Positions 47,640 to 59,700 of a stretch of 64,000 nt of DNA are shown here, one piece after another. The translations under genes were made by a program, and so were the position numbers. The notes under the pieces are model-generated. The model searched no databases, had not been told where the DNA came from, and was given only the letters and a program-made list of their open reading frames with translations. Positions within the stretch are counted from its first letter, which is position 1. Each line of letters opens with the position of its first letter. Source of the DNA: Drosophila pseudoobscura (taxonomy: Eukaryota > Arthropoda > Insecta > Diptera > Drosophilidae); contig NC_046683.1 of NCBI RefSeq assembly GCF_009870125.1, forward strand, positions 59,721,869-59,785,868. Reading direction: 5' to 3'.

Positions 47640-48639
47640 AAAATACTGAAATTTGTTGTAACACAACAACACTATTCAAAACTAAATCTAACATATTTTA
47701 AAACGAATATGCTTGAAAATTTTTGAAAATGCTTATAGCCTTAAATCTAGAGTTTTTTAATTTCACTAAAAAGTGGAAACTATAAAGCTTTGGTCAGAAG
47801 TACTGATTATATGTTATGACGCTATATGTTATTTGGCATTGGAATTTTAAGTCAGTCAGGTACAAAATTGATTCATTAATCGGATAAAACTATGTGGGCA
47901 GGGCTGAGGGTTCTATTAAGTTAGTTATATTGCACGGAATATAAAAAACGAGGATATGTATAATAGAACTTGAACTCGTCAGTATATTTATGGAATATTT
48001 TTAAAATTAAACGGCATATTTTGGTATATTTCTGAGGGTAGGACGGTATATTTTAACGATAAATCAGCAGTCACACTGTCTCTAATTCTGTCTGACAAGA
48101 GGAAAAAATTGGGGAAATTCTGTTCAATAAAATTAAAATAAATTTTTGTGCATTGATAGCAAAATTTACAGTACACACAGGTAAGTCGTTGAAAGCATTT
48201 GAAAATTTGTTGAAGCGGCAGCCCCAGCGCCCCACTGCAACCGTGAAAAATGAATGTGTGAGCCTGTTGTCGCCATCTTTTTTTTGTGTATGTACTTGTG
48301 CCGACGCCAATTAATGCGAGACACTGTGCATGACGTGCCTCGCCTCGCTACCTCAAGAAAGAGATATTCAAAGTGGTAGCATCCATGCCAGACGTTCGCG
48401 GCATACGCGTTCCTGTTTAATGACTTATAGTATATTGGTTCGAACAAGATGAAAATTGCATTGTTTTCTTCTTTCACTTTGAGGTCGCGGTTATCTCCTC
48501 GTACCTGCCGTCGCTGTCGTCGCAATCGCGATAAAGAAACCGCTCCGCCAACAAACGCCGCCGCGTAAGTCCGGATTTTCCCCCAATTTCAAGAAACGCA
48601 AGAACCGTGGACGACAACGCAGCCGAACCCGTTGCCGCT
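47640..48639 (+). promoter_or_regulatory. lark upstream region with GGTATATTT repeats and a Motif 1-like site
   Basis: About 1 kb before the lark start. An AT-rich stretch leads to repeated (G/C)GTATATTT units (about 47980-48055), then CAGTCACACTG at 48068-48078 (one mismatch to Motif 1), followed by TCTAATTCTGTC. This order marks many ubiquitously expressed fly promoters. A leader intron is likely: a GTAAGT at about 48180 and a pyrimidine tract with TTTCAAG before 48590 are possible sites, but the leader splice pattern is not certain. Confidence 0.55.
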
Positions 48640-49862
48640 ATGCCCGGAGCCGGCACGTTCAAGTTGTTCATCGGGAATCTCGATGAAAAAACTCAGGCTA
48701 CCGAGCTGCGTGCGCTCTTCGAGAAATACGGTACAGTCGTCGAGTGCGATGTGGTCAAGAACTATGGGTTTGTGCACATGGAAACCGAACAGCAGGGTCG
48801 CGATGCCATACAGAACTTGAACGGTTACGTTTTGAATGATAATGCCATCAAAGTGGAGGCTGCCAAAAGTCGTCGCGCCCCCAACACGCCCACTACGAAA
48901 ATCTTCGTGGGAAATCTAACCGATAAAACGCGGGCACCAGAGGTGCGTGAGCTGTTTCAGAAATACGGCACCGTCGTCGAGTGCGACATTGTGCGCAACT
49001 ATGGGTTCGTGCATCTGGACTGTGTGGGTGATGTGCAGGATGCCATCAAGGAGTTGAACGGTCGCGTGGTCGATGGCCAACCGCTCAAGGTTCAAGTATC
49101 GACTAGTCGTGTGCGCCCCAAACCGGGCATGGGCGATCCGGAGCAGTGTTATCGTTGCGGCCGTTCCGGTCATTGGTCGAAAGAGTGTCCGCGCCTCTAT
49201 GGCAGCACCGGAGGCGGACGCGAACCGCCATCGCCGCTCAGTGCCGGTGGCTACAGAGATCGTATGTACGGTCGTGATCCTTATCCGCCACCACCACCTC
49301 CGCCGCCATTCCTGCGTGATCGCATTATGGATGGCTTTAGGGTAAATGCAGCATACATTTCAAAACATCATCCAATGCTCACCTCTCCCCGCGTCTCACA
49401 GCAACTAATTGATTATCTTTCCCCCCACAGGATTATGATTACTATGACCGCCGCTTCGAGGATTCACGCGACCTGTACGAGCGCCGCTATCAGTCATCGC
49501 GTATGCGCGACTTCCCACCACCACCGATTTCACGACGCGAGCCCATGCCATTGCCGCCTCCGTTGAGCGGCAGCCTGCGCTCTTGCAGCGTCACACGTGG
49601 ATATGACACCATGTTCAGTCGTCGCTCGCCACCGCCACCACGCAGCAGCAATGGAATGAGTCGTTATGGGTAGGTGACAGAACAGTTGAAGCCTTTTTAT
49701 AAACCTTTCCTAATTTCTGCCGTTTGCCATTTCCTTTCCCCCAGCTCGCCCACACCCCATGGCTATGAGGACTTTAGTCGTGATTCCTTTGACGATCGCA
49801 TGATCTCGTCACGAGGTATGCGCGGTCCCTCTCCACCGGGTCGCCGCTATGCGCCCTACTGA
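48640..49862 (+). CDS. lark: RNA-binding protein LARK (RBM4 family)
   Basis: Three coding exons (48640-49341, 49431-49669 and 49745-49862) give exactly 352 aa. Two RRMs fill residues about 6-75 and 86-150. RNP2/RNP1 are [14 protein letters not shown] and [20 protein letters not shown] zinc knuckle follows at about 169-182 ([14 protein letters not shown]). The rest is Arg/Tyr/Pro-rich low complexity with a run of eight prolines. LARK controls translation and splicing of target mRNAs; in flies it is needed maternally and for circadian control of adult eclosion. The MPGAGTF start is used; a GTG-initiated extension of 11 codons is open upstream but has no ATG. An AATAAA lies at 50281. The identification is near certain. 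Confidence 0.97.
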
Positions 49863-50280
49863 GATGAGTTTTACTATCACGGCAGCAGCTGAGTGGCAGT
49901 CGCTTTGGCATCCCCAAACACGTTCAGAACAGAAACAGACTTGTGGCTGCTCAGCTGGTCGCCAGCAGCAGCATGTTGTCATCCTCGGCTAAATGTGCTG
50001 GTGCCGACCACATTTACACACTTGTGGCTGCCGCGTACTCGTATTTTACTATACTAACACTAATCGTAAACTTAAACAAGAGAATACCATATTTGTCGCA
50101 GCATTTTCGCCCATTTGCTCCTCCACACACGCTTGGACCGCCTCAATCCTGTGCATGTTGGTCGAGACCCCGCCCCACACACACAAACACGCACACACTA
50201 ACTAGACAACGACTGCTCTTGCCCTCTGCCGCAATTAAACGATCGAACGTTATTGAATATTGTGAAGTTTTGTGTGTTCC

Positions 50281-50286
50281 AATAAA
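50281..50286 (+). terminator. Poly(A) signal of lark
   Basis: AATAAA 419 bases after the lark stop and 176 bases before the end of the convergent Cln7 coding region. Confidence 0.65.
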
Positions 50287-50461
50287 GAATCGATAGCAGT
50301 CGAAAATATGCAAAAATATATGAATATATTGGTTTCTATATACCAAATGGGGGACGTTTGTAAACCTAGGATATTTAAGGACGATATTCTAAAGGCAGTA
50401 TTGCAACATTATTCTACAGCTCAAGGCAACTCCGCGCTACGCAAGGCAGCTGGAACTGTGG

Positions 50462-52302
50462 TTAGGTGGGCTCAGTGTGCTTTTCGGAAATGAGCGATTC
50501 ATCCGGTGAGTTGTCTTCTATTTGTGTGCCATTGAGTTTACTCAATTCTTGCAGCTCCACAGGCGCTGGCTTGTCGAATGTGGGCGGTATGAGAAGGCGA
50601 CTGAAAATAACGATTGGAAGGAGGACGGATTAATTTAAACTGAATATCAGACGGAAATCTGTGCAAAACTCACTTGCCACACTGCAGCGCAATCATTGCG
50701 ACGAGCATCATAAACGATGTAACCCCAAAGGTCCAGTAAGTTCCTAATCTGGTGTAAATGGAGCCAACAAAGACAGGACCCAAGACGCGCGACAGGCAAC
50801 CCGAGCCAGTCATCCAGCCCATCCAGACGCCCTGGGGCCGCGGCCCAAGCACCTTCGAGAAGATGGTCTGGATGAGGGTCACGCCAATTGGATAGCCCAC
50901 GGAGGTGAGGGCAAAGCCAATGATGAACTGTGTCAAGGTCACGGCTGGAATCACAGCACACCATTCCTGTGTGGCTGGGCAGCCCAGATAGAAGGGATCT
51001 TCGTAGCTTAGATTGAGGCTTGCATTAAAGGCCAGAGCCACCTTAGGTGGATCGGGTCCCCATGGTAGGAAGAGCACCCGGCCCATTACCATCAGCGAGA
51101 AGCCGCCCCAGATGAGCACGTAACGTTCGGCGAACAGCTTGCACATCGGTTCGATCATCACGAATGTCACCAGCGAAACTATGGCTGCAGTTGTCATCAT
51201 GATGCCCATATTCCAGAGCGCCTGCTCGTTCGACCAGGCGAACATATCCATCGTCAACGACGTGCCCAAACTGGTAAATATGAAACATGAAACACTTTAG
51301 CTCTGAGTCTTTGGAAGAACTTACGTCTCGAGGAGCACAAAGTTGAAGACGAGCACAAAGAAGGCCACAATCAGGGTCCAGGCGGACAGGTAACTCGGCT
51401 TGATGCCCTTCCACGTATCTCGCTCTGAAGTGCCACCCTGCATGACCATTACCTCGCGAGCGGCTATTTTGTGTTCCTAAAATCAGAACAGAGAAATCTG
51501 TGGATTAGAAAGCTACGCTACCATCATTAATTTGTGACTTACCTCAAATACGCCGGGTAGGAACATCACGAAGTTGCACATACTCATGATCACATTGATC
51601 CAGCCGGAGCCCGTGTACATGTTAAAGTGCATCTTGCCCCAAAGCCAGACATGACCCTCAGCACCCAGCGGTGTGACTGCCGCTTGGAGTGTCGGGCCGA
51701 TGATGAAACCCAAAACCTGGGCCAAAGACACCATAGAGACGGCATGGGTGCGCTCGCTGATTCGCGTGGCGGCCGACAAGTAGGATCGGCACAGGGCTAT
51801 GTTTGCCGAACTGACTCCAATCAGAAATCTTGAGGCCAGCATCCAGTACTTGACATCGGGGGGACGCAGCTCCAATGAGGAGTACATGCCGCTGGCTACA
51901 GTGAACAAGGCTAGTGAAAGGAGCAGCGGGAGGCGAATGGTGCCTAGCTTATTGCCCCACCAGCCGAATATAGGACTGAAGATCATTTGTCCCAATGGAT
52001 TGGCGGCGACTATCAGACCCATGAACTCCTTGCCCGCATCGGGATCTAGCTGGAGAGAGATTTGCATAAGATTTCGGAGGTCAGGAAGCTGTTCAGGAAG
52101 AGACACCTACCTTGTTGAGGAAGGGCCATATCCCCGTGATGATGATGCTAAAGCCCAGCGCCATCAGGAACATTGTAAAGTAGATGATGCGCACGGAGCG
52201 CCAGCGCTGCGTGTACTCCTCCAGGGTCTCCAGTCCATCGTCGACATCCTCGGGCAGTCTTTTGGTTTCCATGCGGGAGCGCATTTTGCGGAAAAAATCC
52301 AT
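50462..52302 (-). CDS. Cln7: Lysosomal MFS transporter, CLN7/MFSD8-like
   Basis: Five coding exons: 52302-52111, 52049-51543, 51476-51325, 51270-50674 and 50600-50462. They join in frame to 528 aa. A ~38-residue polar N-tail precedes 12 predicted helices, starting at IIYFTMFLMALGFSIIITGI. The MFS loop signature is seen as FGWWGNKLGTIRLP between helices 2 and 3. A soluble loop of about 40 residues follows helix 6 (HKIAAREVMVMQGG) and the C-tail is acidic (ELSKLNGTQIEDN). MFSD8/CLN7 is a late-endosomal and lysosomal membrane protein, reported as a chloride channel, whose loss causes neuronal ceroid lipofuscinosis in humans. The fly gene is CG8596. The leader acceptor (cttacag before 52363) makes a short uORF (ATGAGACAGCC...) likely. 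Confidence 0.85.
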
Positions 52303-54018
52303 GGTGATCCTGGGTATAGGTCTTTGAGTGGATCTATCAATTCCTAATCTCAGGCTGTCTCATTCTGTAAGTAAACAAAATTACAAACATTATTGTTTTC
52401 TTTGTAAAATTCATTTTTTTATAATGTAAACTAAAATGACCTTTGATCGTACATACTCGTAGGAGCTCTAGTTATTTCTAGCTGATAATATCACCTTCTT
52501 TGTAAGGGCTTCCAATATATAAAGAATTTAAAACATGCCACTTCAATGGATTATCTGCATGCTCTGTTGGTTGATTATCCTCCCTCCCCATTGCCCAGAA
52601 ACAGTTTGCCCAACTTATCTTAGCAATTATAAGAGATAAAGACAATCGCAGACTGATTCAGTGCAGCTGTTTTCTTCCCCGTTCCATGGAACTGTTATTG
52701 CGTGCGTGTGTGTGTGAATTAGTTAAAGCCACTATCGGTATGAGCTATATCATTCCGCAGATAACGCTAGAAGGGAACCCGGTCGTTTTATTACATGATT
52801 TTATTTATCGAATTGGGCATTCAAACTTTTCATCAATTTCGCCTCGTCACCAGCGGATCACACCATAGGGAAACACACCAGAGAAATGGGGGTTTTCGTA
52901 GCGTTTCTGTTTGTTGATAGTGTAGCCTCGAACTGCTCGAGGTTAATGATTCCATTCCCTTCCACTCGGAAAAATTCGTTCGGCATTCAAATTCCAGATT
53001 TTGTGATTGGCTCTCCCATGAAGCTGAATGCACACTGTTCGATGCATGCATGTATTCTCAAAAGCAGCTAAAAATAGGTAAGCTCTTGAGTTTTCTTACA
53101 CTCCCTACACTTGGATCCAGTTAACGGCGAACAGTACCCGCGTTCTGGTTTGGTGGATCTTTACACACACAAACACAAACACACTCAGACACCGATTGGG
53201 GGATAGGAGAAACAAATGTAGCGAAGCAACCAGTTGACCGACCGTTGAACGGGGGCTCTATGGTCTTTGAAATCACCTTTTACATATTCGTATTTGCTTA
53301 CGCTCTCACTCTCTTTCACTTGTGTATTTGATTTTGAATTGATTTCACATTCAAAAGAAATAAGTATTTGGCAAGGGCACAGCTATTTACTTCTTTGTTG
53401 TTATGTATATTTCCTTATGTACAAGCGACACAAATTAATATGCTCATATTGTACGTTCACATTCTCGTTTATAAATGAATTGTTTTCATTGTCTCTTTTT
53501 TGGTTTTTACTCTCTTTTACGTTAAAACACACTCGTCTCGTGCACTTCACGCTCTCACAACCGAAGCTATACATATATCTTCTCTCAGTGAATGTAATAA
53601 ATAGCCCCCTTTGTTCTTGCACTCTTTGTGGGGATGGGGGAAGGGTTCAGTTCACTTGCGATGCACCTTTTTTTTACCAATTTTGTTAGTGCTACCTGTT
53701 GCAACGGCGGAGCTGCGGCAACGCAACGCAAAAGAAACGATCAAAGGTAGAGAAGTTGAATATATATTTTGATATAGAATATTAATATATATTTGGTAAT
53801 ATAATTTTTGGTGATATCAACTACTTTTTTAAATTTAGAAGACAATTCGACATCGCGGCTATCCGTGCTTTCAAATGCGCCCGTTTCAAATCTTATAAAC
53901 CTTTAGGTGTCTTCCGCCTGCATGGTGCGTTACGATAACAAGGTTACGTCGATGAATATAATCGATTTTAAAATGCACATAACTAGATTTAACGCTTTAA
54001 AAGGTTGCAATTTGAAAA
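52303..54018. other. Non-coding interval upstream of Cln7
   Basis: About 1.7 kb, moderately AT-rich. It should hold the Cln7 leader: an acceptor lies just after 52363 on the minus strand, but the upstream leader exon was not located. It also holds the 3' flank of the secreted-protein gene. The open frames present (for example 53267-53689) are hydrophobic AT-rich readings without coding character. Nothing else is recognised. Confidence 0.55.
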
Positions 54019-54024
54019 TTTATT
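54019..54024 (-). terminator. Poly(A) signal of the secreted Cys-rich protein gene
   Basis: Minus-strand AATAAA 56 bases beyond the stop codon. Confidence 0.6.
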
Positions 54025-54079
54025 GTTTTACTTAAAAATATACAACAAAGAAAATAAAAAAACGTGCTGTTTATGTGTT

Positions 54080-55336
54080 CTACTGATTTCCGCGAACTTG
54101 CTGAAGACGCATCAAGCGCTGTTGCCGAAGCCAAGGGAAGAGGAGGCCACGTTGGGGTAATAGCGGAGCGGGAGGTGCGAGACCTTTAGCAGGAGCTAGG
54201 GTCACAGCTTCTGGACTAATGTCGTTGCGGTAAAAGCTCATGGAGCGGCCACTGGGGCGACGAGGAATAGGTGCCTCCTCCTTGCGCTCAACGTCATCAT
54301 CGTTCATGATGTTCAGGCTGAAGACATCCCCGCTGTTGTTGTCGGACGACAAATGGCTCACAGTGTCCTGGAGGACGCGCGGAATACGCTCCACCGCTTG
54401 CATTGCATCTTGCAGCGGTCTAATGTCCCGCCCAAACTTTTTTGCTTCTCTCTGCGACTGTTCCATGGATGCGGCCTGGCGGGACGTGGTCTTCTTGGTT
54501 TTCCAGGACCTTTTGCTGTCACGATTCGCCTGCTGTCGTTTCTGCAGGGGTGCAGGACGTAGGAGAGGTGTGCCATTCTGCTCAAAGAACCAAGGTTCCC
54601 GACGCGTAACTGCGACAGGCTCCACTGGAGCGGCTTGGCGTTTGAATGCCGCGGGCTTGGGCTCCCGCTGCTTCTGGCCACGTGTCCCCAAAGGAGAAGG
54701 GCGCACCAATGTACTGGCAAAATCGTTGAACCACTCCAGGTGATCTACAGATCGCTTATGCCTTGCTAGCTCCGATTCCTTGGTCACTTTCGAGGATGTT
54801 TCCAGAGCATTGACCGTCAGTTGACTGGCTGTCTTCTTGCTAGCCGACCTTGAGGGCTTATAGATGGTAATGGTGTTTCGACGATTACGAGCGGTCTTCA
54901 GGCCAGTGGCACTCCTGGTCACCAGATCCCGTCTCTGCTCAAACTGCTGGGCATTGCGTACGAATCGGTTGCTGCTCGGGCCCTGTATGAGAATCTGAAA
55001 GGGACTGTTCAATGTTTTCGCGTTTGCCTGCATGGTGCGAATGCATTCCGTGTCCGAGTTCTCGTTGTTGCACTCACAGAGACACTCTTCCCCACAGTAG
55101 AACCCCAAACAGCCGCAGTGCTCGCAGAGGGCTTTGCAGTTCAGCTCGTGCTTGGCCTCCGTCAGGGGATTAGCATTGCGAGATGCTGCCGCTGACGGCG
55201 ATAAAGTGGAGAGCGCGGATTCCGTGGTTGCAGCCACTGCAGCAGCCAGATGCAGTTGAAGGACTGCCAGCCAAACCAAGACTAGGGCTATGGTGTAGGC
55301 GTAGAGGCTGCGATGTTTCATCGTTTCCGGTGTCAT
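54080..55336 (-). CDS. Secreted protein with a compact 9-Cys module and many dibasic sites
   Basis: A single exon of 418 aa; an alternative start at Met6 is equally good. Residues about 11-36 form a signal peptide (LYAYTIALVLVWLAVLQLHL). All nine cysteines lie in residues 67-98, spaced C-x3-C-x2-C-x-C-x4-C-x3-C-x-C-x-C-x8-C. The remaining ~320 residues are Cys-free, strongly basic and rich in Lys-Arg/Arg-Arg pairs (135, 152, 194, 232, 245, 266, 275, 359). Two similar segments occur between such pairs: WFNDF...LVRPSPL (202-216) and WFFEQ...LLRPAPL (249-264). This would suit proteolytic processing of a precursor, but no amidation signals or known neuropeptide are recognised. It could equally be an extracellular matrix or cuticle protein. 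The gene is real; the function is unknown. Confidence 0.75.
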   Translation of the reverse strand: MTPETMKHRSLYAYTIALVLVWLAVLQLHLAAAVAATTESALSTLSPSAAASRNANPLTEAKHELNCKALCEHCGCLGFYCGEECLCECNNENSDTECIRTMQANAKTLNSPFQILIQGPSSNRFVRNAQQFEQRRDLVTRSATGLKTARNRRNTITIYKPSRSASKKTASQLTVNALETSSKVTKESELARHKRSVDHLEWFNDFASTLVRPSPLGTRGQKQREPKPAAFKRQAAPVEPVAVTRREPWFFEQNGTPLLRPAPLQKRQQANRDSKRSWKTKKTTSRQAASMEQSQREAKKFGRDIRPLQDAMQAVERIPRVLQDTVSHLSSDNNSGDVFSLNIMNDDDVERKEEAPIPRRPSGRSMSFYRNDISPEAVTLAPAKGLAPPAPLLPQRGLLFPWLRQQRLMRLQQVRGNQ

Positions 55337-55674
55337 GGTCGGGTTTGTGGCTCCGCCTTGGCGGCTCTCGAATTGGGTTGTGGATGTACGATTGCAACGC
55401 GCGACGGTTTTTATACGCTGACCAGGTGAAATTTTAGATGTTTCTCCGCTTCGTGACTGTCGCTTGATTTTCGATTTTGTTTTTTTATTCAGTTCGCCGG
55501 AATTTCGCTGACATCGTGTGATCTTGAAACATTTCTAAATGGGGTTCTGTTCTATGCTTGAATCGTATGTTCTGTGAGCTGATTTCTCTTTTTGGGACAG
55601 ATCAGCATGCCAAGGGCAAATACCTGCACTTGAACTTAACACAACATACGGGTACGAAATTTCTGTTTACAGAA

Positions 55675-55680
55675 TTTATT
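55675..55680 (-). terminator. Poly(A) signal of Srp19
   Basis: Minus-strand AATAAA 50 bases beyond the Srp19 stop. Confidence 0.6.
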
Positions 55681-55729
55681 ACAAAAGAAACCAACTAAAC
55701 AAATGTCATTTAAAACATGATTGAAATCA

Positions 55730-56304
55730 TCAGCGGCGCTTGCCTTTGCCCTTCTTGCCGCCGCCACCGCCACCGCCACCACCACCACCACTCCCGCCGC
55801 CGCTAGCTCCAGAGCCGCTTGACTGCAGTTGGGGCTGATGGAAAGAATCCGCCGACTTGTTCTGGCGCGTCTTCAGCTGGGGTATTTTACCGGCAATGTA
55901 CTGCATGATAGATTCTCGCGAGGGAAAGTCTTTGCTGCACAACGTGCCATCGGCATTGCGGAGTTGGACGCGAATCCGACCGCGGAATTGCGCCTCCTTG
56001 CTGATTTCGCGGGGATATTTAAGTGTCTCCACCAGAAAGTGCATGTTGGTCACCGACAGAACATCTCGCATCTCGTGGTAGTGTGGATTCTCGACGCAGT
56101 TCTCCTTGGGCAGCCGACGACCTTCCTGGCGAGTCTTCTTGCTATTGATATAGGCGGGGTAAATGCATATCCAGCTGTGGAAACAATAATAAAGAGAGCA
56201 TGTGATTGGGACTTTGGCTTGTTGTTCCATTTAACTTACCGCTCCATTTGATTGTGTTTCAAATCAGGATTCCAATTGATGCGCATGGGAAGTGGTTCTG
56301 CCAT
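55730..56304 (-). CDS. Srp19: Signal recognition particle 19 kDa subunit
   Basis: Two exons (56304-56240 and 56174-55730) give 169 aa. Residues 20-55 (RWICIYPAYINSKKTRQEGR, RLPKENCVENP) carry the SRP19 signature around the RNA-binding loop. A second conserved block is YPREISKEAQFRGRIRVQL. The C-terminus has a pure glycine run inside a Ser/Gly linker and ends in GKKGKGKRR, a basic tail common in SRP19. The protein binds helices 6 and 8 of SRP RNA and is required for SRP54 loading. Assembly occurs in the nucleolus and action at the ER. The glycine tract is coded by a GGT/GGC repeat, so its length may vary between alleles. Divergent from quemao over ~450 bases. Confidence 0.93.
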
Positions 56305-56753
56305 TGTCACGTTGATTTCTTTGTAAATATCAGTAATTTTAAAAGATTGTTACTCAAAATCAGCCTAGAAAGTTTTTCCACGCAGGCACCTTGCCCGAAA
56401 TAGAGATGGGAGAAGTGAGACGATACCATCGATATTGTTGCGAAGCAGAATCCGATGAATCGATAGTTCCATCGATGATTTTCTGGCTCTACTAGTCGCC
56501 GTTTCACAACAATACAAATGGCTGGTCGCAGAATAACTTCAATAACAGTCTTTTTCTGGTCCTAAAGCAGTGCGCGGCGTTGCCCTTGTTGCCTCTTCGA
56601 AACGTTTTTCTCGCTTAGGTAAAAGAGCGGCGTACGAAACCATTCTAGTCACGCGTATCGCGGTGCTTCGTTGTAAACATCGCCGCCCCACACGCCACAG
56701 CAACAAAACAACACAACACAACACAAAGCAAAGGCAAGACTCGCGGCCCAACA
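56305..56753. promoter_or_regulatory. Divergent Srp19/qm promoter with DRE-like sites
   Basis: 449 bases between divergent start codons. Clustered ATCGATA/ATCGATG elements at about 56427-56480 are DRE-like and closer to Srp19. An (ACA)n-rich leader lies just before the qm ATG. Confidence 0.55.
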
Positions 56754-59700
56754 ATGGAAGAACTGAACAGTATATTGCAGAAAACCAAAGATAAATCAAC
56801 GCAAAAAGAGCAGGATGAGGTACTTATCCCTTCCGTTTAATCATTCAAGAGCCTGAACTTTGGCATTTTAAAGATTGACGCCAGCGCCTGGGCCTGTGTC
56901 TGGGTCTGGGCCTGCGCCCCGACACCCCAAAAACCCCAAACTAATCTACTTCTCGGTTCACTTCTTTTCTTCCCACTTCTTTACGGTTTATTTACATGTC
57001 GCCCACGCACCCACGTGTATCCCATCGCTTATCCCAGATTCTGCTGCAGCCCTTCACATACATACAACAGATTCCTGGCAAACAATTTCGCTCCGAGCTG
57101 GCCTTGGCCTTCAATCACTGGTTGCTCATACCGGCCGAAAAGTTGGCGCAGATTGGCGACATTGTACAAATGCTGCATAATTCCAGTTTGCTGTGAGTAT
57201 ATATATTGTATATGCATCTATGTAGTATGTGCCTGTATGGTATGGAAAACCTGTCGATATTGCATTCAAAACTAATCATGTGTAGCATGTTTTAATTTTA
57301 AATTTGACCTTTGCTTTTGCATTTGTGGCTCTCTCTGCCCGTAGCTTTTGTTTACCTTCCCCCATGCCACACTTTTGACCCCAACCCCATACCTATACCC
57401 ATACCCATACCCATGGTATCTCTGTTTAATCTCACTTCACACTTGCACAGCATTTTGTATAGACTTTTTTTTGTTTATTTGGTTTCGTTTATATAGATTT
57501 CAGCTGAACGGCCATTTGGGGTGTGAAGTTTTTTTTATTATTTTGGGGAAAATGAGAAGTGCTGCACTGCCCCAAAACGTATCTCCCATATGGAGCTCAT
57601 TGGAGTCTTCTTATCATCGTTCGAGCACACAGTCTATCAGCAGACTTTATCCGTTTAGCGTATGACCATTGGGAGGGCAGTTCTGGTTCTATTTGCCGAT
57701 GACTCACACCCTTTCGACGAATCCAACTGGCGGCCTTGTTTGTTGGGTACTATATTGGATAATGTTCTGCTCTGCTCGGCTGTGTGTGCGTACGTGTTAG
57801 CCTCAAATCAATTCCAAAATTTCATCATGAGCCCGCAGAATCGGCTGTTTACAATACTTTTTCAATTGAATTTCTTGGCATTTCATTGCCCGAACTGGAA
57901 TTGCATAAATTATTTCGATTTCTATCCATTCCATTCCCCCCGGTGGGTGGAATGGGGAATGGGAAGAGGGAAGAGGATGCTGCCTGCCTTGCAGCTCCCG
58001 GCAACAATTAAACTCTGAACTGTCCCAATTGAAGTGTGTCTGCCGCTTTTCAATTAAGGCCTTTGTCTGTAAGATGCCAGCAGCAGTGGAGCTTAGTGCG
58101 TCCCTTGCGAATTGTCACTATCATCAAGCAGCAGCTAATCAGCTCTAAGTTTCCTTCATGGCTTTTCATCTCCCTCTCTATCTCTCCCTCTCGGTCTCTG
58201 TTCAATCAGGCAAACTAAGACTGTCATGCCACTCGTCCCTGGGCCACCTGTCGCCTGTTATTCAAATTCAAATTCTTTGAAATGGCCTTAATTCTGCTTA
58301 AAATCTCCTCATTGTTCCTTGACATTCTTTCCATTCCCATTTTGTCTCCTCTCGTGTCCTGTCGTCCCAAGTGCCTTGTCTTCGCCATGTTCTATTCTGT
58401 TCCTAATGCATTTTCATATCGGCAAAAACTTAGTTTTACAACTATGTCAGTTGCAAGTAACAGCCACGAGGCAGCCAGCCACTTTCCCACCTCCTACGAT
58501 GGCACCTCAACCCGTCCCGTCCTGTCCGTCAGTCAGGCGCCTCATTCATGCACTTATGCCCATTGTCATTTAGTCAGCCAGCAAGCCAGCAAGCCAGCCA
58601 GCCAGCCGACAGCCGACAGGCATTGTGACAACTCTTGCAACGCAGCACGCCCACCATTCACCATCATTTTTCTCATCACTATCCAGAGGCTCCTCGAGGC
58701 CCGGCCCCACTCTCCTCCACTCTCGACGCCTCCTGCGCTGCCGCCCTTTGTGCGTTGTCGCTCCAACGCCCACGCCTCCATGCCATCCAATTCCCTTTCA
58801 ATGGTTCTGCCAGCTTTGGCGGAGCGCAAACATTTTTTAATTACGCAAATGTTGGGCTGCCCAGTTTGCCTTTGCCTTTGCCTTCGGTTTTGCCTGGCGG
58901 GCAACGTAGTTATTGAAGCGATGATGTTGGCCTTAAAGCGGGGCTTAAATTTACACATCTATTATTATGAGAGGCATACAACACGTACATATGTACGTAG
59001 TACGTACACACGTGTGCATAAATATGTTTTAGCATGTTGTGGATGCCTGGAGATGGAAGCGTGACTCACGCTTTAAGTAAATATTCTCATTCTCTCAGTT
59101 TAGTTGTAGTATGATTGCTGGTATGAATATAATACACTACCATAGATGATCGATTGATTCACTGACCTGCTCTTCAATATGTGTTCTTGCTACTAACTTA
59201 CAGCATTGATGATATTGAAGACAATTCGATCCTTCGCAGAGGTGTGCCCGTGGCCCATTCAATCTATGGCGTGGCTAGCACCATAAATGCGGCTAACTAT
59301 GCCCTGTTTCTGGCGCTGGAGAAGGTGCAGCTGCTGGGACATCCAGAGGTATGTCCTCTGATATCCACGATTCGAATGGAATTCAATTAATCAATCCCAC
59401 ATCTTTGAAGGCAACCAAAGTGTATACGGAACAACTGCTGGAGCTGCATCGAGGCCAGGGAATGGAGATCTACTGGCGGGATAGCTTCACATGCCCCTCC
59501 GAATCGGATTACAAACTGATGACTGTACGCAAGACTGGCGGCCTGTTCATGCTGGCAATTCGCCTCATGCAGCTGTTTAGTGCCAACAAGGAGGATTACT
59601 CGAAGCTGACTGCAATTCTGGGACTGTACTTTCAAATTCGTGATGACTACTGTAATTTGAGTTTGAAAGAGGTTAGTGCTGCTAGTACCTAATCACTGAC

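Noticed and set aside
53267-53689. 140-codon hydrophobic frame upstream of Cln7
   Set aside because: Phe/Leu/Ser/Tyr-rich reading of TC- and AT-rich DNA; starts at a non-ATG codon; no sign of constraint.
58282-59064. 260-codon open frame on the plus strand inside qm intron 2
   Set aside because: Composition is Ser/Pro/His/Leu-rich and follows simple repeats, there are no recognisable domains, and it lies between well-supported qm splice sites.
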